Below, one piece after another: positions 26,465 through 35,181 of a DNA stretch of 64,000 bases (position 1 is its first letter; each line of letters opens with the position of its first letter). The notes under the pieces were generated by a model, which was not told where the DNA came from, made no database searches, and saw only the letters and a list, made by a program, of their open reading frames with translations. A program made the translations under genes and the position numbers. The DNA is from Pandoraea anapnoica. GTDB taxonomy: Bacteria; Pseudomonadota; Gammaproteobacteria; Burkholderiales; Burkholderiaceae. The stretch lies in contig NZ_CABPSP010000008.1 of the NCBI RefSeq assembly GCF_902459765.1, forward strand, positions 213,757 to 277,756, written 5' to 3'.

Positions 26465-27106
26465 TCAGAACATTTCCAGCGCCCCGGTCTCGACGGGCTC
26501 AGTCGCGCTCTGTGCCGCCTCGCGAAATGCTTCGGGCGACCAGTTCAGGCTGAATACAAAGTGCTGATGCAGCGTGACGATCTGACCGTTGACCGGATCG
26601 GTCAGGCGGTAGACGAAACACAGCTGCGGGTTATCGGTGCCAAAGGTGATGTACTTCTGCTTGTGGTTGATGAGCAGCGGCACTTGCACCTGCGTGCGGT
26701 CCACGGCGAGCGGATCGCCCATGTAGCGGTTCTTGAATGCGCCCCAGACGAGGTTCGTCAGTTCGCCCAGCATGCCGTTGAGTTCGCGAAAACCGGCCTG
26801 CCCTTCGCAGCGACCGGTGTGTTCGAGCAGTTGCATGAACGGCACCTGCTCGGCCTGCATCATCATATAGCCACGGCACCAGGCGCTCTCGAGCGGAATC
26901 AGGCTGAACACTTCGCCGAAGATGATGCGGTCGCGCACCACGCTGGGCGAATCGCAGGTCACTTCGACGTCGCCGAACAGGCCGCGGAACACGCCGTCGG
27001 TAATGTCGATCATGCCGCGGACCAGCGCGTCCGGGTACTCATGCTCGACGCTGTCTTCGAGGATCAAGAACTGGCTGACCGACTCGCGGGGGGTGCTTCG
27101 GTTCAT
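26465..27106 (-). CDS. CheX/CheC-like chemotaxis phosphatase (first of two)
   Basis: A 213-residue cytoplasmic protein. The helix GMLGELTNLVWGAFKNR carries the E-x-x-N pair (Glu115, Asn118) that CheC, CheX and FliY use to orient water onto phospho-CheY, and Pro143 lies 25 residues on, as in that family. The remainder fits the CheX fold with a strand LCFVYRLTDP. It ends 48 bp before cheY, so dephosphorylation of that CheY is the inferred job. The 77-bp gap to the second phosphatase upstream contains no hairpin of note. Confidence 0.78.
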   Translation of the reverse strand: MNRSTPRESVSQFLILEDSVEHEYPDALVRGMIDITDGVFRGLFGDVEVTCDSPSVVRDRIIFGEVFSLIPLESAWCRGYMMMQAEQVPFMQLLEHTGRCEGQAGFRELNGMLGELTNLVWGAFKNRYMGDPLAVDRTQVQVPLLINHKQKYITFGTDNPQLCFVYRLTDPVNGQIVTLHQHFVFSLNWSPEAFREAAQSATEPVETGALEMF

Positions 27107-27183
27107 TGTGATGGTTTCCTAAAGCGTAATTCGTGAGAGGCGAAGGGATGCGACCTGAAGCAATATCCGGTGCGCGAGTCGCG

Positions 27184-27753
27184 TCAAAACAATTCGAGTT
27201 CGCCGCCGCTGTCCTGCGTCACGCTGACATCGGCGTTGAAGTCCAGCGGTGCATGCGCACACACGCACAACGTGGCCGCAAGGCTGACCGAACCGTCGAG
27301 CGTGATGTCCCACGACGCCAGATGGTTCGGCTTGAGCTGCATGAGGTGAGGCACGCAGCGCGCGCTGAGCACGTAGGGCGTGGACATGCCCAGATCGGGG
27401 AAGTAACCCAGCAACTCCTGGTTGATCGCCCCGCAGCACAGGTTGCTGATTTCGAGAAAGGCTTCGCGAAACGACTTCTCCTGATCGTCGCCCACGAAGT
27501 ACGCGCGGGTGGCGTCGTCTTCGTCGAAATGCAGCACGAGCAGCATGCGAAAGTCGATGCCGGAGATCGTGAGCACGACCACGTTGGTGTGGCGTACCTT
27601 CAGCTCGATGTTCGCGGTCGTATCCGACGCGTCGGCCTGCTGCACGGCGAGCGGTGCAATCTCGCACTGTGCGTCGGCCGAGCGGGCGAGCCGCGTGCGC
27701 GCCGCCTTGTGAAGGATGCGTTCGAAACTGTCGCGTGCGTGAGCGCTGATCAC
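27184..27753 (-). CDS. CheC/CheX-like phosphatase (second of two), GTG start
   Basis: A 189-residue product. FREAFLEISNLCCGAINQELL carries E-x-x-N (Glu101, Asn104) with a Pro about 22 residues later (GMSTP), the CheC/CheX/FliY active-site pattern. It differs clearly in sequence from its neighbour, so the pair is not a recent duplication. The start is GTG at 27753, 23 bp after the upstream stop, with CAGG seven bases before it. A longer open frame continues upstream to 28197 but only as overlap with the MCP-like gene. It may act on the same CheY or on the kinase; a preference for one of the two is not visible. Confidence 0.75.
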   Translation of the reverse strand: MISAHARDSFERILHKAARTRLARSADAQCEIAPLAVQQADASDTTANIELKVRHTNVVVLTISGIDFRMLLVLHFDEDDATRAYFVGDDQEKSFREAFLEISNLCCGAINQELLGYFPDLGMSTPYVLSARCVPHLMQLKPNHLASWDITLDGSVSLAATLCVCAHAPLDFNADVSVTQDSGGELELF

Positions 27754-27776
27754 AACGAAACCTGCCTGCTGAGTGC

Positions 27777-28505
27777 TTAGTGGAGACGGGAATGCAGCTG
27801 CTGCGCCAGCGATTCGACGCTGGAGAGCGACGCTGCAATCATCTTGCCGCCGGCCTGAATGTCCTGGAACGTCGCCGTGGTCGTGACATCGTTGCGATGC
27901 AGGCTGTCGCGATAGCTCTTCGAGAGTTCTTCCGAGCGCGTCGCCAGCGCACGCACTTCGCTCGCGACGATGCCGAAGCCGCGACCGGCCGTGCCCGCAC
28001 GCGCCGCTTCGATGGACGCGTTGAGCGACACGATCAGCACATGGCGCACGATCGACGCGAGTTCGTGGTTCTTCGCGTGCATGTCCTGATTTTGCGTCAT
28101 CAGCGAAATCATCTGTTCGTGCCAGCGCTCGAACGTGGCCGCCAGACCGCGCAGGCGAGCGGCTTCGCCCGCGATGCGCTGCGCCTCGCCCTGCCACATC
28201 GCCTTGTCTTCCAGCACCGACGCTTCCGACTTCTGCGCGGTCTGCAAGTCCTGCTCGGCCTGCGTCAGGCGCGCCTGCAATGCGGCGATAGCTTCGTCAT
28301 GCGACTGCACCAGCGCGTCCTTGCCTGCGACGGCGACACGCTCGCGCTCAAGCGCCTGCTCCAGCGCTTCGTCGTGCGTTTTGCTCAGCGCGCGCCAATG
28401 CGCCGTGGCCTGGGCCATGCGCCAGCGATGCACGACGTAACCCGCGACACCCGCACCGATGAGGCCCGCAGCCGCACCCGCGAATAGCCATTGAACTGCT
28501 TCCAT
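27777..28505 (-). CDS. Single-TM protein with methyl-accepting chemotaxis protein tip
   Basis: A 242-residue protein. One N-terminal membrane helix (residues 5-26, AGAAAGLIGAGVAGYVVH) is followed by a predicted coiled coil (about 40-115) and an MCP hairpin-tip core, NASIEAARAGTAGRGFGIVASEVR (residues 162-185), the part that in receptors contacts CheA and CheW. There is no periplasmic ligand domain, no HAMP and no long methylation helices. It therefore looks like a minimal scaffold rather than a sensor. It lies between the CheA-like kinase and the phosphatases in one operon, so an interaction with that kinase is the natural inference. Confidence 0.82.
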   Translation of the reverse strand: MEAVQWLFAGAAAGLIGAGVAGYVVHRWRMAQATAHWRALSKTHDEALEQALERERVAVAGKDALVQSHDEAIAALQARLTQAEQDLQTAQKSEASVLEDKAMWQGEAQRIAGEAARLRGLAATFERWHEQMISLMTQNQDMHAKNHELASIVRHVLIVSLNASIEAARAGTAGRGFGIVASEVRALATRSEELSKSYRDSLHRNDVTTTATFQDIQAGGKMIAASLSSVESLAQQLHSRLH

Positions 28506-28609
28506 ACTCGATCCATCTCCGAAAGCGGCGCGGCGGCCGCAAGCCCGTCAGGTCTGCGCCGCCTCGCCGATCGTCCTGACGCCGGGAGCCCGACGCGTTT
28601 GTTCGCGCC

Positions 28610-31063
28610 TCAGACCTTGCCGGTTTGCGACAGGTCGTCGCGCGACGTGTCGTGTGCCGTCAGGCCGTTCGACCCCACTTGCGTCTCGCCGTCTCCCAGC
28701 GCAGGAAGATCGACGGCATCGGCCGCCACGCTGTTCAGATCGAAGCCGTCGACCACGAGGTTGTCGGGCAGGCACACCACCGTCTGGAACTGACGGAATT
28801 CCGCGCCCTTGCGTTCGTCCGTGAAGCGCAGTTCGATGCGGCCGTGTTCGCGGCGCACGAAGTCCTGCACGGCGTCCATGCCAACGCCACGTCCCGACAC
28901 CTCGGTGACGCTCGACGCCGTCGAGAAGCCCGGACGGAAGATGAATTGCGCGATCTGTTCGTCGGTCACGTACGTCTCGGCCGTAATCCAGCCGCGCTGC
29001 ACGGCGATGTTGCGGATGCGATGCAGCGCAAGGCCACGCCCGTCGTCTGTCAGCGTGACTTGCAGCATGTTGTGGTCGAGACCCACTTCGATATCGATGG
29101 TGCCCGCGGCAGGCTTGCCCTTCGCACGACGCTCGTCCGCCCCTTCCAGACCGTGGTCCATCGAGTTGCGCAGCAGGTGCATGAAGACGTCGCGCAGAAT
29201 GCGCACGGCCGGGGCACGCAGACGGTAGCCGTTGTCGTCGATACGCACGGCCGGGGCCGGCTTGCCGAGTTCACCCGCGAGCGACGGCAGTGAATCGAGC
29301 ACGCCACCCAGCGCTTCGCCCACGCCTTCGGTGCCCAGCAGACGCAGCGTCTGGTGCACGGCGTCGCGCATGGCGACCAGTTGATGCAGATCGTTCGGAT
29401 CGGCGGCTTCGAGCATGCGCAGGCTGGCGCGGATGTGGGCGCGGTCCACGACCATCGACTGCTCGTCGGCGGTGCGGCCCGGCCCCTTGCGGCCGAGGCT
29501 CATCTCGTTGATGTGGGCATATGTGGCGACGGCGTCGCGCACGCGTTCGAGTTCGCGCATCAGGCCATCCTGATCCCACAGACGCGCTTCGTCCGGCGCA
29601 CGCAGATCGTGATAGCGCTGCTCGGTCTCGTGCACGACGTTCGTCAGGTATTGCAGGTTGTACGTGCGCGCGTTGCCCTTGATCGTGTGCATGTTGCGGA
29701 ACAGCTCGGCGATGGCCGCGCTGTCGGCTTGCGAATGCTTGCGAATGATGCGTTCGTTCTCGCGAATGAAGCCCGTCGAGCTTTCGATGAAGTGATGGAA
29801 CTTCTCCTGGCTCACCGCCAGAATCTCGCCGATCATCTCCAGACGCTGCTTCTGCTCGTTCGCTTCGGCCGCGAGCTCGCGCAGTTCGGTCACGTCGCGC
29901 ACGCACAGCATCAGACGCAGGATCGTGTCGGTCTCGTCGGTGATCGCCGACCACGTCAGATCGAGCTGCTTGATGCGGCCGTCCGGCATGCGCTTGCCGA
30001 TCTCGCCGACCAGCAAATGTTCGTTGAACGCGAAGTTGATGGCGTCCTGTCCGATACAGGCATCGATAGCCGCTTCGACTTGCGAGACGGCGTCGGACCC
30101 CAGATCGCTGTCGGCGAACACCAGATCCATGACACCACGACCGGCGATGTCCTGCGTCTCGAAGATCGCTTCGAGGTAGGCCGAGTACTCTCCGTGCACC
30201 TTCGAGCCGTCGACGACCGTCAGAATGCCCTGCTGCATGTTCTGCAACATCGCCTGAATGTCGGCCGTCTTTTGCTTGAGCTGCGCGGAGCGCTCCTGAA
30301 TCTTCTCGATCATGCCGTTGAAGGCGACGATGGAGTGCCCGATTTCATCCATACGGCCGACCGGCACGCGACGGGTGAAGTCCTGGCTGTTCGCGATCTC
30401 GCTCATCATGGCCTGCATGCGCGAGAGCGGACGCGTGATCTGGCGATACAGCAGCGCGCCGATGGCCGTGAGCAGCACAATGGCCAGCCCCGTCACGATG
30501 CCGATAGCGGTCGTGGTGGTCGAGAGCGTGTCGTTGAGCGTGGCGATGGCCGAGTCTTTCTGGCGGTTCTTCTCGACGCGCAGCGTGTTGACCACGCCTT
30601 CGAGCTCGTCGCGGTACTGCGCGACCATCGCGAAGAGGAACGCCTGCGCCATCTCGGTTTTTCCGGCCTGCTTGAGCTTGGCGGTGTCGTTGATGGCGTT
30701 GAAGTAGTTGTCAACGCTCTCGCGTGCCTGCGTCACCAGCCCCTTCTGAGCGTCGCTTGCGGCGCCTTCGGCCTGACGCGCGAGCGACTGGTCGATATCG
30801 CCGCGCAGCTTCTTGAGATTGTCGAGCGCCTGTTCGACGACGGTTTCGTCGGGCGCGTAGACCAGCGTCATCGTGGCGATCTGCACCGCCTTGACTTGCG
30901 AGACGAGATCGGCGGAAGCGAGCGCGCTAGGCACCACGCCTTCCGTTACCTGTCGTACTTTGTGAGCGCTGGCGCGTGTCTGATAGACCGCGTAGCCACC
31001 AATGATCGAGAGCGCGACAAACGTCAGGATCACCAATAGCGTTATTCGATGACGGATGGTCAT
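28610..31063 (-). CDS. Membrane CheA-like hybrid sensor kinase (4HB-HAMP-PAS-HPt-HATPase)
   Basis: An 817-residue inner-membrane histidine kinase. Order of parts: TM1 (6-27), periplasmic four-helix bundle of MCP type (28-183), TM2 (184-206), HAMP (207-260), a PAS-like domain (270-395), an HPt segment with His459 in NMHTIKGNART, a helical linker, and a CheA-type ATPase with N box around Asn633 (LLRNSMDHGLE), G1 DDGRG (673-677) and G2 GRGVGMDAV (724-732). It resembles a receptor fused to CheA, but the CheW-like P5 and the P2 domains of CheA are absent. Start ATG 31063 has GGGGA upstream. It heads an operon ending in cheY; phosphotransfer from His459 to CheY Asp53 is inferred. The 289 bp before it hold no gene I can see. 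Confidence 0.88.
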   Translation of the reverse strand: MTIRHRITLLVILTFVALSIIGGYAVYQTRASAHKVRQVTEGVVPSALASADLVSQVKAVQIATMTLVYAPDETVVEQALDNLKKLRGDIDQSLARQAEGAASDAQKGLVTQARESVDNYFNAINDTAKLKQAGKTEMAQAFLFAMVAQYRDELEGVVNTLRVEKNRQKDSAIATLNDTLSTTTTAIGIVTGLAIVLLTAIGALLYRQITRPLSRMQAMMSEIANSQDFTRRVPVGRMDEIGHSIVAFNGMIEKIQERSAQLKQKTADIQAMLQNMQQGILTVVDGSKVHGEYSAYLEAIFETQDIAGRGVMDLVFADSDLGSDAVSQVEAAIDACIGQDAINFAFNEHLLVGEIGKRMPDGRIKQLDLTWSAITDETDTILRLMLCVRDVTELRELAAEANEQKQRLEMIGEILAVSQEKFHHFIESSTGFIRENERIIRKHSQADSAAIAELFRNMHTIKGNARTYNLQYLTNVVHETEQRYHDLRAPDEARLWDQDGLMRELERVRDAVATYAHINEMSLGRKGPGRTADEQSMVVDRAHIRASLRMLEAADPNDLHQLVAMRDAVHQTLRLLGTEGVGEALGGVLDSLPSLAGELGKPAPAVRIDDNGYRLRAPAVRILRDVFMHLLRNSMDHGLEGADERRAKGKPAAGTIDIEVGLDHNMLQVTLTDDGRGLALHRIRNIAVQRGWITAETYVTDEQIAQFIFRPGFSTASSVTEVSGRGVGMDAVQDFVRREHGRIELRFTDERKGAEFRQFQTVVCLPDNLVVDGFDLNSVAADAVDLPALGDGETQVGSNGLTAHDTSRDDLSQTGKV

Positions 31064-31352
31064 TGCGTCATTTCCCCGGGTCGCACCGGCGCCCGGTGCC
31101 ACGCGTGATTTGACGCAGTAGATCGGCCGCCGAATTAGTTTGTAGATTCCTCGTGCGCCGTGATTATTGCGGGTGAACTGTGACGATTCGATGAATCAAC
31201 AGAAGCTTCACGTTACCTCGATGCCGTAGTGCCGTGTAGGAATCCGAGATGAGTGAGCGCGTACTGACGAGGCCGACATCCTCAGACCATCAAGATTTCG
31301 GTCCTCACAACGTCCCCCATCCTGCGCGTTGCAGTAGCCCCCCCAGTCAGCA

Positions 31353-32294
31353 CTAACTTCTGCGCTCGTGCGCGATGGCATCGATGCGTTGCAGCGACTC
31401 AACGACCAGTTCGGTGAATTGGCGCCACAGTTCGGGCTTCGCGCGCCCGCGCTTCACGATCCGATGGAATCCCAATGTGACTTCCGGGTCGGTCAGCACC
31501 TCACAACGGACTGCACGATGACGACACGCCGGTAGCGCGAACGTCGGCACGATCGCGGTGCCGATACCGGCTTCGGCCATGCCGATCAGCGTCTCGAAGC
31601 GGCGAAACGCCGCGCGTGGCTCGTCTGCCCGGTCGATGCGCGCGAGATGTGTCTCGACGAGTTGCTGAATTGGATTGTCCGACGGTAGACCGATCAGCGT
31701 TTCGTCACGCAGGGCGTGCCACGATGCATCGTCCGCGCCCGCTTTGGGATTTCCTGTTTTGCGGGTTGGCCGCTTCGTCGCCGTCACGCGCATCAGACGA
31801 AACGATTGCAGCAGCGTTCGCTCGATGCCATGCGATGCCTTGGTGAAAAAGCCGAAGCCCATGTCCGCCTCGCCTTGCTCGACGAGCGCATGCACCTGCG
31901 CCAGTTCGGTTTCATGCAGCCGCAGGTCCACATCGGGATTCGCCCGTTGAAACGTGCCGAACCATTCGGGCATGAGATGCGACGACACGAGCGGCGTGGC
32001 TGCGATGCGCAGCGTCTTGCGCGACACCTGTCCGAACGTCGCGATCTGTCCCGCGACGGCATCGAGCTGGCTGACGGCCGCACTCGCGACCGGGAGCAAC
32101 GCATGACCGGCGTCGGTCAGCGTCACGCTGCGCGTTGTGCGGTCGAACAGACGGCTGCCGAGTTGCGTTTCGATCTCGCGCATCATCACCGACAAACCCG
32201 CCTGCGTGATGTGCAGCCGCTCGGCCGCACGCGTGAAATTGCCCAGCGTGGCCACGAGTACGAATGCTTTGAGTTGACGCAGTGAGATGTTCAT
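31353..32294 (-). CDS. LysR-family regulator of flavin monooxygenase module
   Basis: A 313-residue LysR-type regulator. The winged helix is LRQLKAFVLVATLGNFTRAAERLHITQAGLSVMMREIETQLGSRLFDRT; the co-inducer domain follows from residue 90. It has a basic, Gly/Pro-rich insertion, KRPTRKTGNPKAG, in the middle of the ligand domain, which is unusual. It is divergent from a class A flavin monooxygenase and an AAHS transporter, with three helically phased ATTCATA repeats between them. It is therefore the likely activator of that module; the inducer is unknown. Confidence 0.9.
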   Translation of the reverse strand: MNISLRQLKAFVLVATLGNFTRAAERLHITQAGLSVMMREIETQLGSRLFDRTTRSVTLTDAGHALLPVASAAVSQLDAVAGQIATFGQVSRKTLRIAATPLVSSHLMPEWFGTFQRANPDVDLRLHETELAQVHALVEQGEADMGFGFFTKASHGIERTLLQSFRLMRVTATKRPTRKTGNPKAGADDASWHALRDETLIGLPSDNPIQQLVETHLARIDRADEPRAAFRRFETLIGMAEAGIGTAIVPTFALPACRHRAVRCEVLTDPEVTLGFHRIVKRGRAKPELWRQFTELVVESLQRIDAIAHERRS

Positions 32295-32299
32295 CGTCG

Positions 32300-32327
32300 A
32301 TTCATAATCGATTCATATTAATTCATA
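32300..32327. promoter_or_regulatory. Three phased ATTCATA repeats, putative LysR site
   Basis: ATTCATA occurs at 32300, 32311 and 32321, spaced 11 and 10 bp, that is on one face of the helix, directly at the start of the LysR gene and 90 bp before the monooxygenase. It probably binds the divergent LysR protein. Confidence 0.6.
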
Positions 32328-32417
32328 TGATAGTCAAAATTCCCTGATGACTGACGACGCGCTTTAATGGTGTCCATTCCAGAACCATTGGCGCATTCGC
32401 GCTCAGGAGACTTTCCC

Positions 32418-33686
32418 ATGCCCCCATCGATCGACGTGGCCATCGTCGGCGCAGGTATCGGCGGTTTGACGCTCGCGCTCAATCTGCATGAAGCCGGTAT
32501 CGCCTGCCGCGTGTTTGAGGCCGTCCCCGAAATCCGTCCGCTGGGTGTCGGCGTGAATATCCTGCCGCACGCCGCGCGCGTGCTCGACGGGCTGGGGCTG
32601 ACGCCCGCGCTGCGCGACGTTGCGGTGACGACGCGCGAGTCGGCGTTCTTCAATCGCTTCGGCCAGTTCGTCTACAGCGAACCTGCTGGCGAACATGCCG
32701 GTTACGCGTGGCCGCAGTTCTCGATTCACCGGGGCGATCTTCAGGGCGTATTGCTGGCCGCCGTGCGCGAGCGCCTTGGAGAAGACGCGGTCGTCGTAGG
32801 GCATCGCTGCACCGGTTTTCTCCAGGACGATGACGAGGTCACGATCTCGTTCGAGTCACCGGAAGGCGACACCCTGCCGCCGGTCACGGCACGCCTGCTG
32901 GTCGCCGCAGACGGCATCCATTCGGTCGTGCGCAAGCAGTTCTATCCGACTGAGGGTGCGCCGCGATACTCCGGCGTGAACATGTGGCGCGGCAGCGTCG
33001 TGCTGCCGCCGTTCCTGAGCGGCGCATCGATGGTGCGCGCGGGCTGGCTGTCGGTGGGCAAGATGGTGATCTACCCGATTCGCAACAACGTCGACGGCCG
33101 CGGCAACCAGTTGGTGAACTGGGTCGCGGAGATCGAAGCACCACGTCCGGCGCGTCGCGACTGGAACGGCGTGGGCCGTCTGGAAGACTTCTTCCCCGCG
33201 TTCGCCGACTGGCACTTCGACTGGCTCGACGTGGCGGGCATGATCCAGGCGACCGAGACGATTCTCGAATATCCGATGGTCGATCAGGATCCGTTGCCGC
33301 GCTGGAGCTTTGGGCGCGTCACGTTGCTGGGCGACGCCGCGCATCCGATGGTGCCGCGCGGCTCGAATGGCGCGGGGCAGGCGATTCTCGACGCGCCGTG
33401 TCTGGCCGCACAATTGCGCGAGCATGGCCTGACGCCCAAGGCGCTGGACGCCTACGATGGCATTCGCGGCAAGGCGACCGCCGACGTCGTGCTGATGAAC
33501 CGCAAAGCGCCGCCGGACGCGATCCTGCAAACGGTGCACGAACTGAGCGGCGACAAGCCCTTCACGCATATCGACGATGTGATCAGCGCCGCCGATCTCG
33601 CGGAGATTTCGAATCGCTACAAAAACGTCGCAGGTCTGAACCGCGAAACGCTCAACGCGACTCAGGCCGCCCAGACCGGCCGTTGA
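32418..33686 (+). CDS. FAD-dependent monooxygenase (class A, PhzS-like)
   Basis: A 422-residue flavoprotein. The FAD motif GAGIGG lies at the N-terminus, the middle motif is VAADGIHSVVRKQF, and the second FAD motif is LLGDAAHPMVPRGSNGAGQAILD. The segment PRGSNGAGQ is found in PhzS-like hydroxylases and in related aromatic hydroxylases. It hydroxylates or decarboxylatively hydroxylates an aromatic ring using NAD(P)H and O2. The start is the ATG at 32418 with AGGAGA eight bases upstream. The MFS transporter follows in the same direction after 106 bp, so substrate is probably imported by it. No ring-cleavage gene is nearby and the substrate cannot be named. Confidence 0.88.
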   Translation: MPPSIDVAIVGAGIGGLTLALNLHEAGIACRVFEAVPEIRPLGVGVNILPHAARVLDGLGLTPALRDVAVTTRESAFFNRFGQFVYSEPAGEHAGYAWPQFSIHRGDLQGVLLAAVRERLGEDAVVVGHRCTGFLQDDDEVTISFESPEGDTLPPVTARLLVAADGIHSVVRKQFYPTEGAPRYSGVNMWRGSVVLPPFLSGASMVRAGWLSVGKMVIYPIRNNVDGRGNQLVNWVAEIEAPRPARRDWNGVGRLEDFFPAFADWHFDWLDVAGMIQATETILEYPMVDQDPLPRWSFGRVTLLGDAAHPMVPRGSNGAGQAILDAPCLAAQLREHGLTPKALDAYDGIRGKATADVVLMNRKAPPDAILQTVHELSGDKPFTHIDDVISAADLAEISNRYKNVAGLNRETLNATQAAQTGR

Positions 33687-33792
33687 GTCACCCGGCAGCC
33701 GACTGCCAATGACGCGTGCGCGCCCCTGGGTGCGCACGCTTTCGCCTATTCGACAGAGCCTCGCCAACGAGGCCGATCATGGAGACAGTGCC

Positions 33793-35160
33793 ATGCCCCA
33801 ACCCAGCATCGATCTGCGTGCGCTCATCGACGAACGGCCCTTCGGCCGTTACCAGATATTCGTCACGGCGCTCTGCGGGCTGATCGTTTTTCTCGACGGA
33901 TTCGACACGCAAGCCATCGGCTATGTGGCCCCGGCCATCGTGCATGCACTGGGCATCGATCGCTCGGCGCTCAGTCCCGTGTTCTCGGCCAGTTTGGTCG
34001 GCCTCACGCTCGGCGCACTCGTCGGCGGACCGGTGTCCGATCGCGTGGGGCGGCGGCCGGTGCTGATCGCGGGCATGCTGATCTTCGGGGCGATGTCGCT
34101 CGCGACGGCGTTCGCGTCGTCCGTCACATCGCTGCTGGTGTTGCGCCTGCTCACCGGCATCGGCCTTGGCTGCGTGATGCCCAACGCCATTGCACTGACC
34201 GGCGAGTTCGCCCCGGAGCGCGTGCGCTCCACCGCCATCATGGTGATGTTCTGCGGATTCTCGCTGGGCGCGGCGCTCGGCGGTCTCGCTGCGGCCGGGC
34301 TGATTCGCGACTATGGATGGCCGTCCGTCTTCATCGTGGGCGGTTTGCTGCCGCTCGGCGCTGCGCTGCTCGCCTGGCGGCACCTGCCCGAGTCGCCGCG
34401 CTTTCTCATCGTGCAGGCAAAGCATCCGGCGCGGCTGATTGCCGTCCTCCGGAAACTCGCCCCCGATCTCCCGGAAGACGTGCGCATCGACAGCGGTATC
34501 GACGTGCACGCCAAGGGGCATGCCAGCGTGTCCGCCCTCTTCGCAAACAAGCGTGCGCGGATCACCATGCTGCTGTGGGTGATCTTCTTCATGAGCCTGA
34601 TGGATCTGTATTTCCTGTCGAGCTGGCTGCCGACGGTGATTCACGATGCGGGCATCGCACTCGATACCGCCGCAATCATCACCTCGATGCTGCAAATCGG
34701 CGGCACGCTCGGCACGCTCACGCTCGGACGCGTATTCGACCGCGTACCGCCCTTCAAGGCGCTCGGCGTGGTGTATCTGGGCGCAGCGGTTTGTGTCGTG
34801 CTGGTGGGATTGGCGGGCACATCAGTCGCGGTGCTCGTTGCGACGATCTTCGGGGCGGGGTTCTGCGTCGTCGGCGGACAGATCGGCGCAAACGCACTGG
34901 CCGCACGCACGTATCCCACGGCGATTCGCGGCACGGGCGTGGGCTGGGCCCTGGGGATCGGGCGAATCGGCTCCATCGTCGGGCCGATCGTGGGCGGCGT
35001 GCTGCTGGCCCTGCATTGGGACCCGCAGCATCTGTTCATGATGGCCGCCGTGCCGGTGGCCATCGCCGGTGTGGCGGCCTTCACGATCAGCGCCGTCGTG
35101 CAACGTGAAGCTCGGCTTGAGGCCCGCCGCGTCGCCCGCACTGCGAGCGACGCTATCTGA
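33793..35160 (+). CDS. MFS aromatic acid:H+ symporter (AAHS family)
   Basis: A 455-residue permease with 12 helices. DGFDTQAIGYVAPAIVHAL (helix 1), GPVSDRVGRRPVLIAG (loop 2-3) and the LPESPRFL element after helix 6 mark the AAHS family. It starts at the ATG 33793 with GGAGA eight bases upstream and lies downstream of the flavin monooxygenase, with the same LysR at the head. An uptake role for the monooxygenase substrate is inferred. It is the third AAHS-type transporter of this window and is clearly distinct from those at 6125 and 23685. Confidence 0.88.
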   Translation: MPQPSIDLRALIDERPFGRYQIFVTALCGLIVFLDGFDTQAIGYVAPAIVHALGIDRSALSPVFSASLVGLTLGALVGGPVSDRVGRRPVLIAGMLIFGAMSLATAFASSVTSLLVLRLLTGIGLGCVMPNAIALTGEFAPERVRSTAIMVMFCGFSLGAALGGLAAAGLIRDYGWPSVFIVGGLLPLGAALLAWRHLPESPRFLIVQAKHPARLIAVLRKLAPDLPEDVRIDSGIDVHAKGHASVSALFANKRARITMLLWVIFFMSLMDLYFLSSWLPTVIHDAGIALDTAAIITSMLQIGGTLGTLTLGRVFDRVPPFKALGVVYLGAAVCVVLVGLAGTSVAVLVATIFGAGFCVVGGQIGANALAARTYPTAIRGTGVGWALGIGRIGSIVGPIVGGVLLALHWDPQHLFMMAAVPVAIAGVAAFTISAVVQREARLEARRVARTASDAI

Positions 35161-35181
35161 GAGCGGCCGAACTCAGCAGAC

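Noticed and set aside
27754-28197. N-terminal extension of the second CheC/CheX-like protein
   Set aside because: Fully overlaps the MCP-like gene in another frame; a GTG with ribosome site at 27753 explains the gene better.
29354-31039. Plus-strand open frame of 561 codons opposite the CheA-like kinase
   Set aside because: Antisense shadow of the kinase; composition and lack of ribosome site argue against coding.
31064-31352. Flagellar sigma-28 promoter before the kinase gene
   Set aside because: Only a poor match (GATCGGC with an approximate TAAA at the right spacing); not enough to call.
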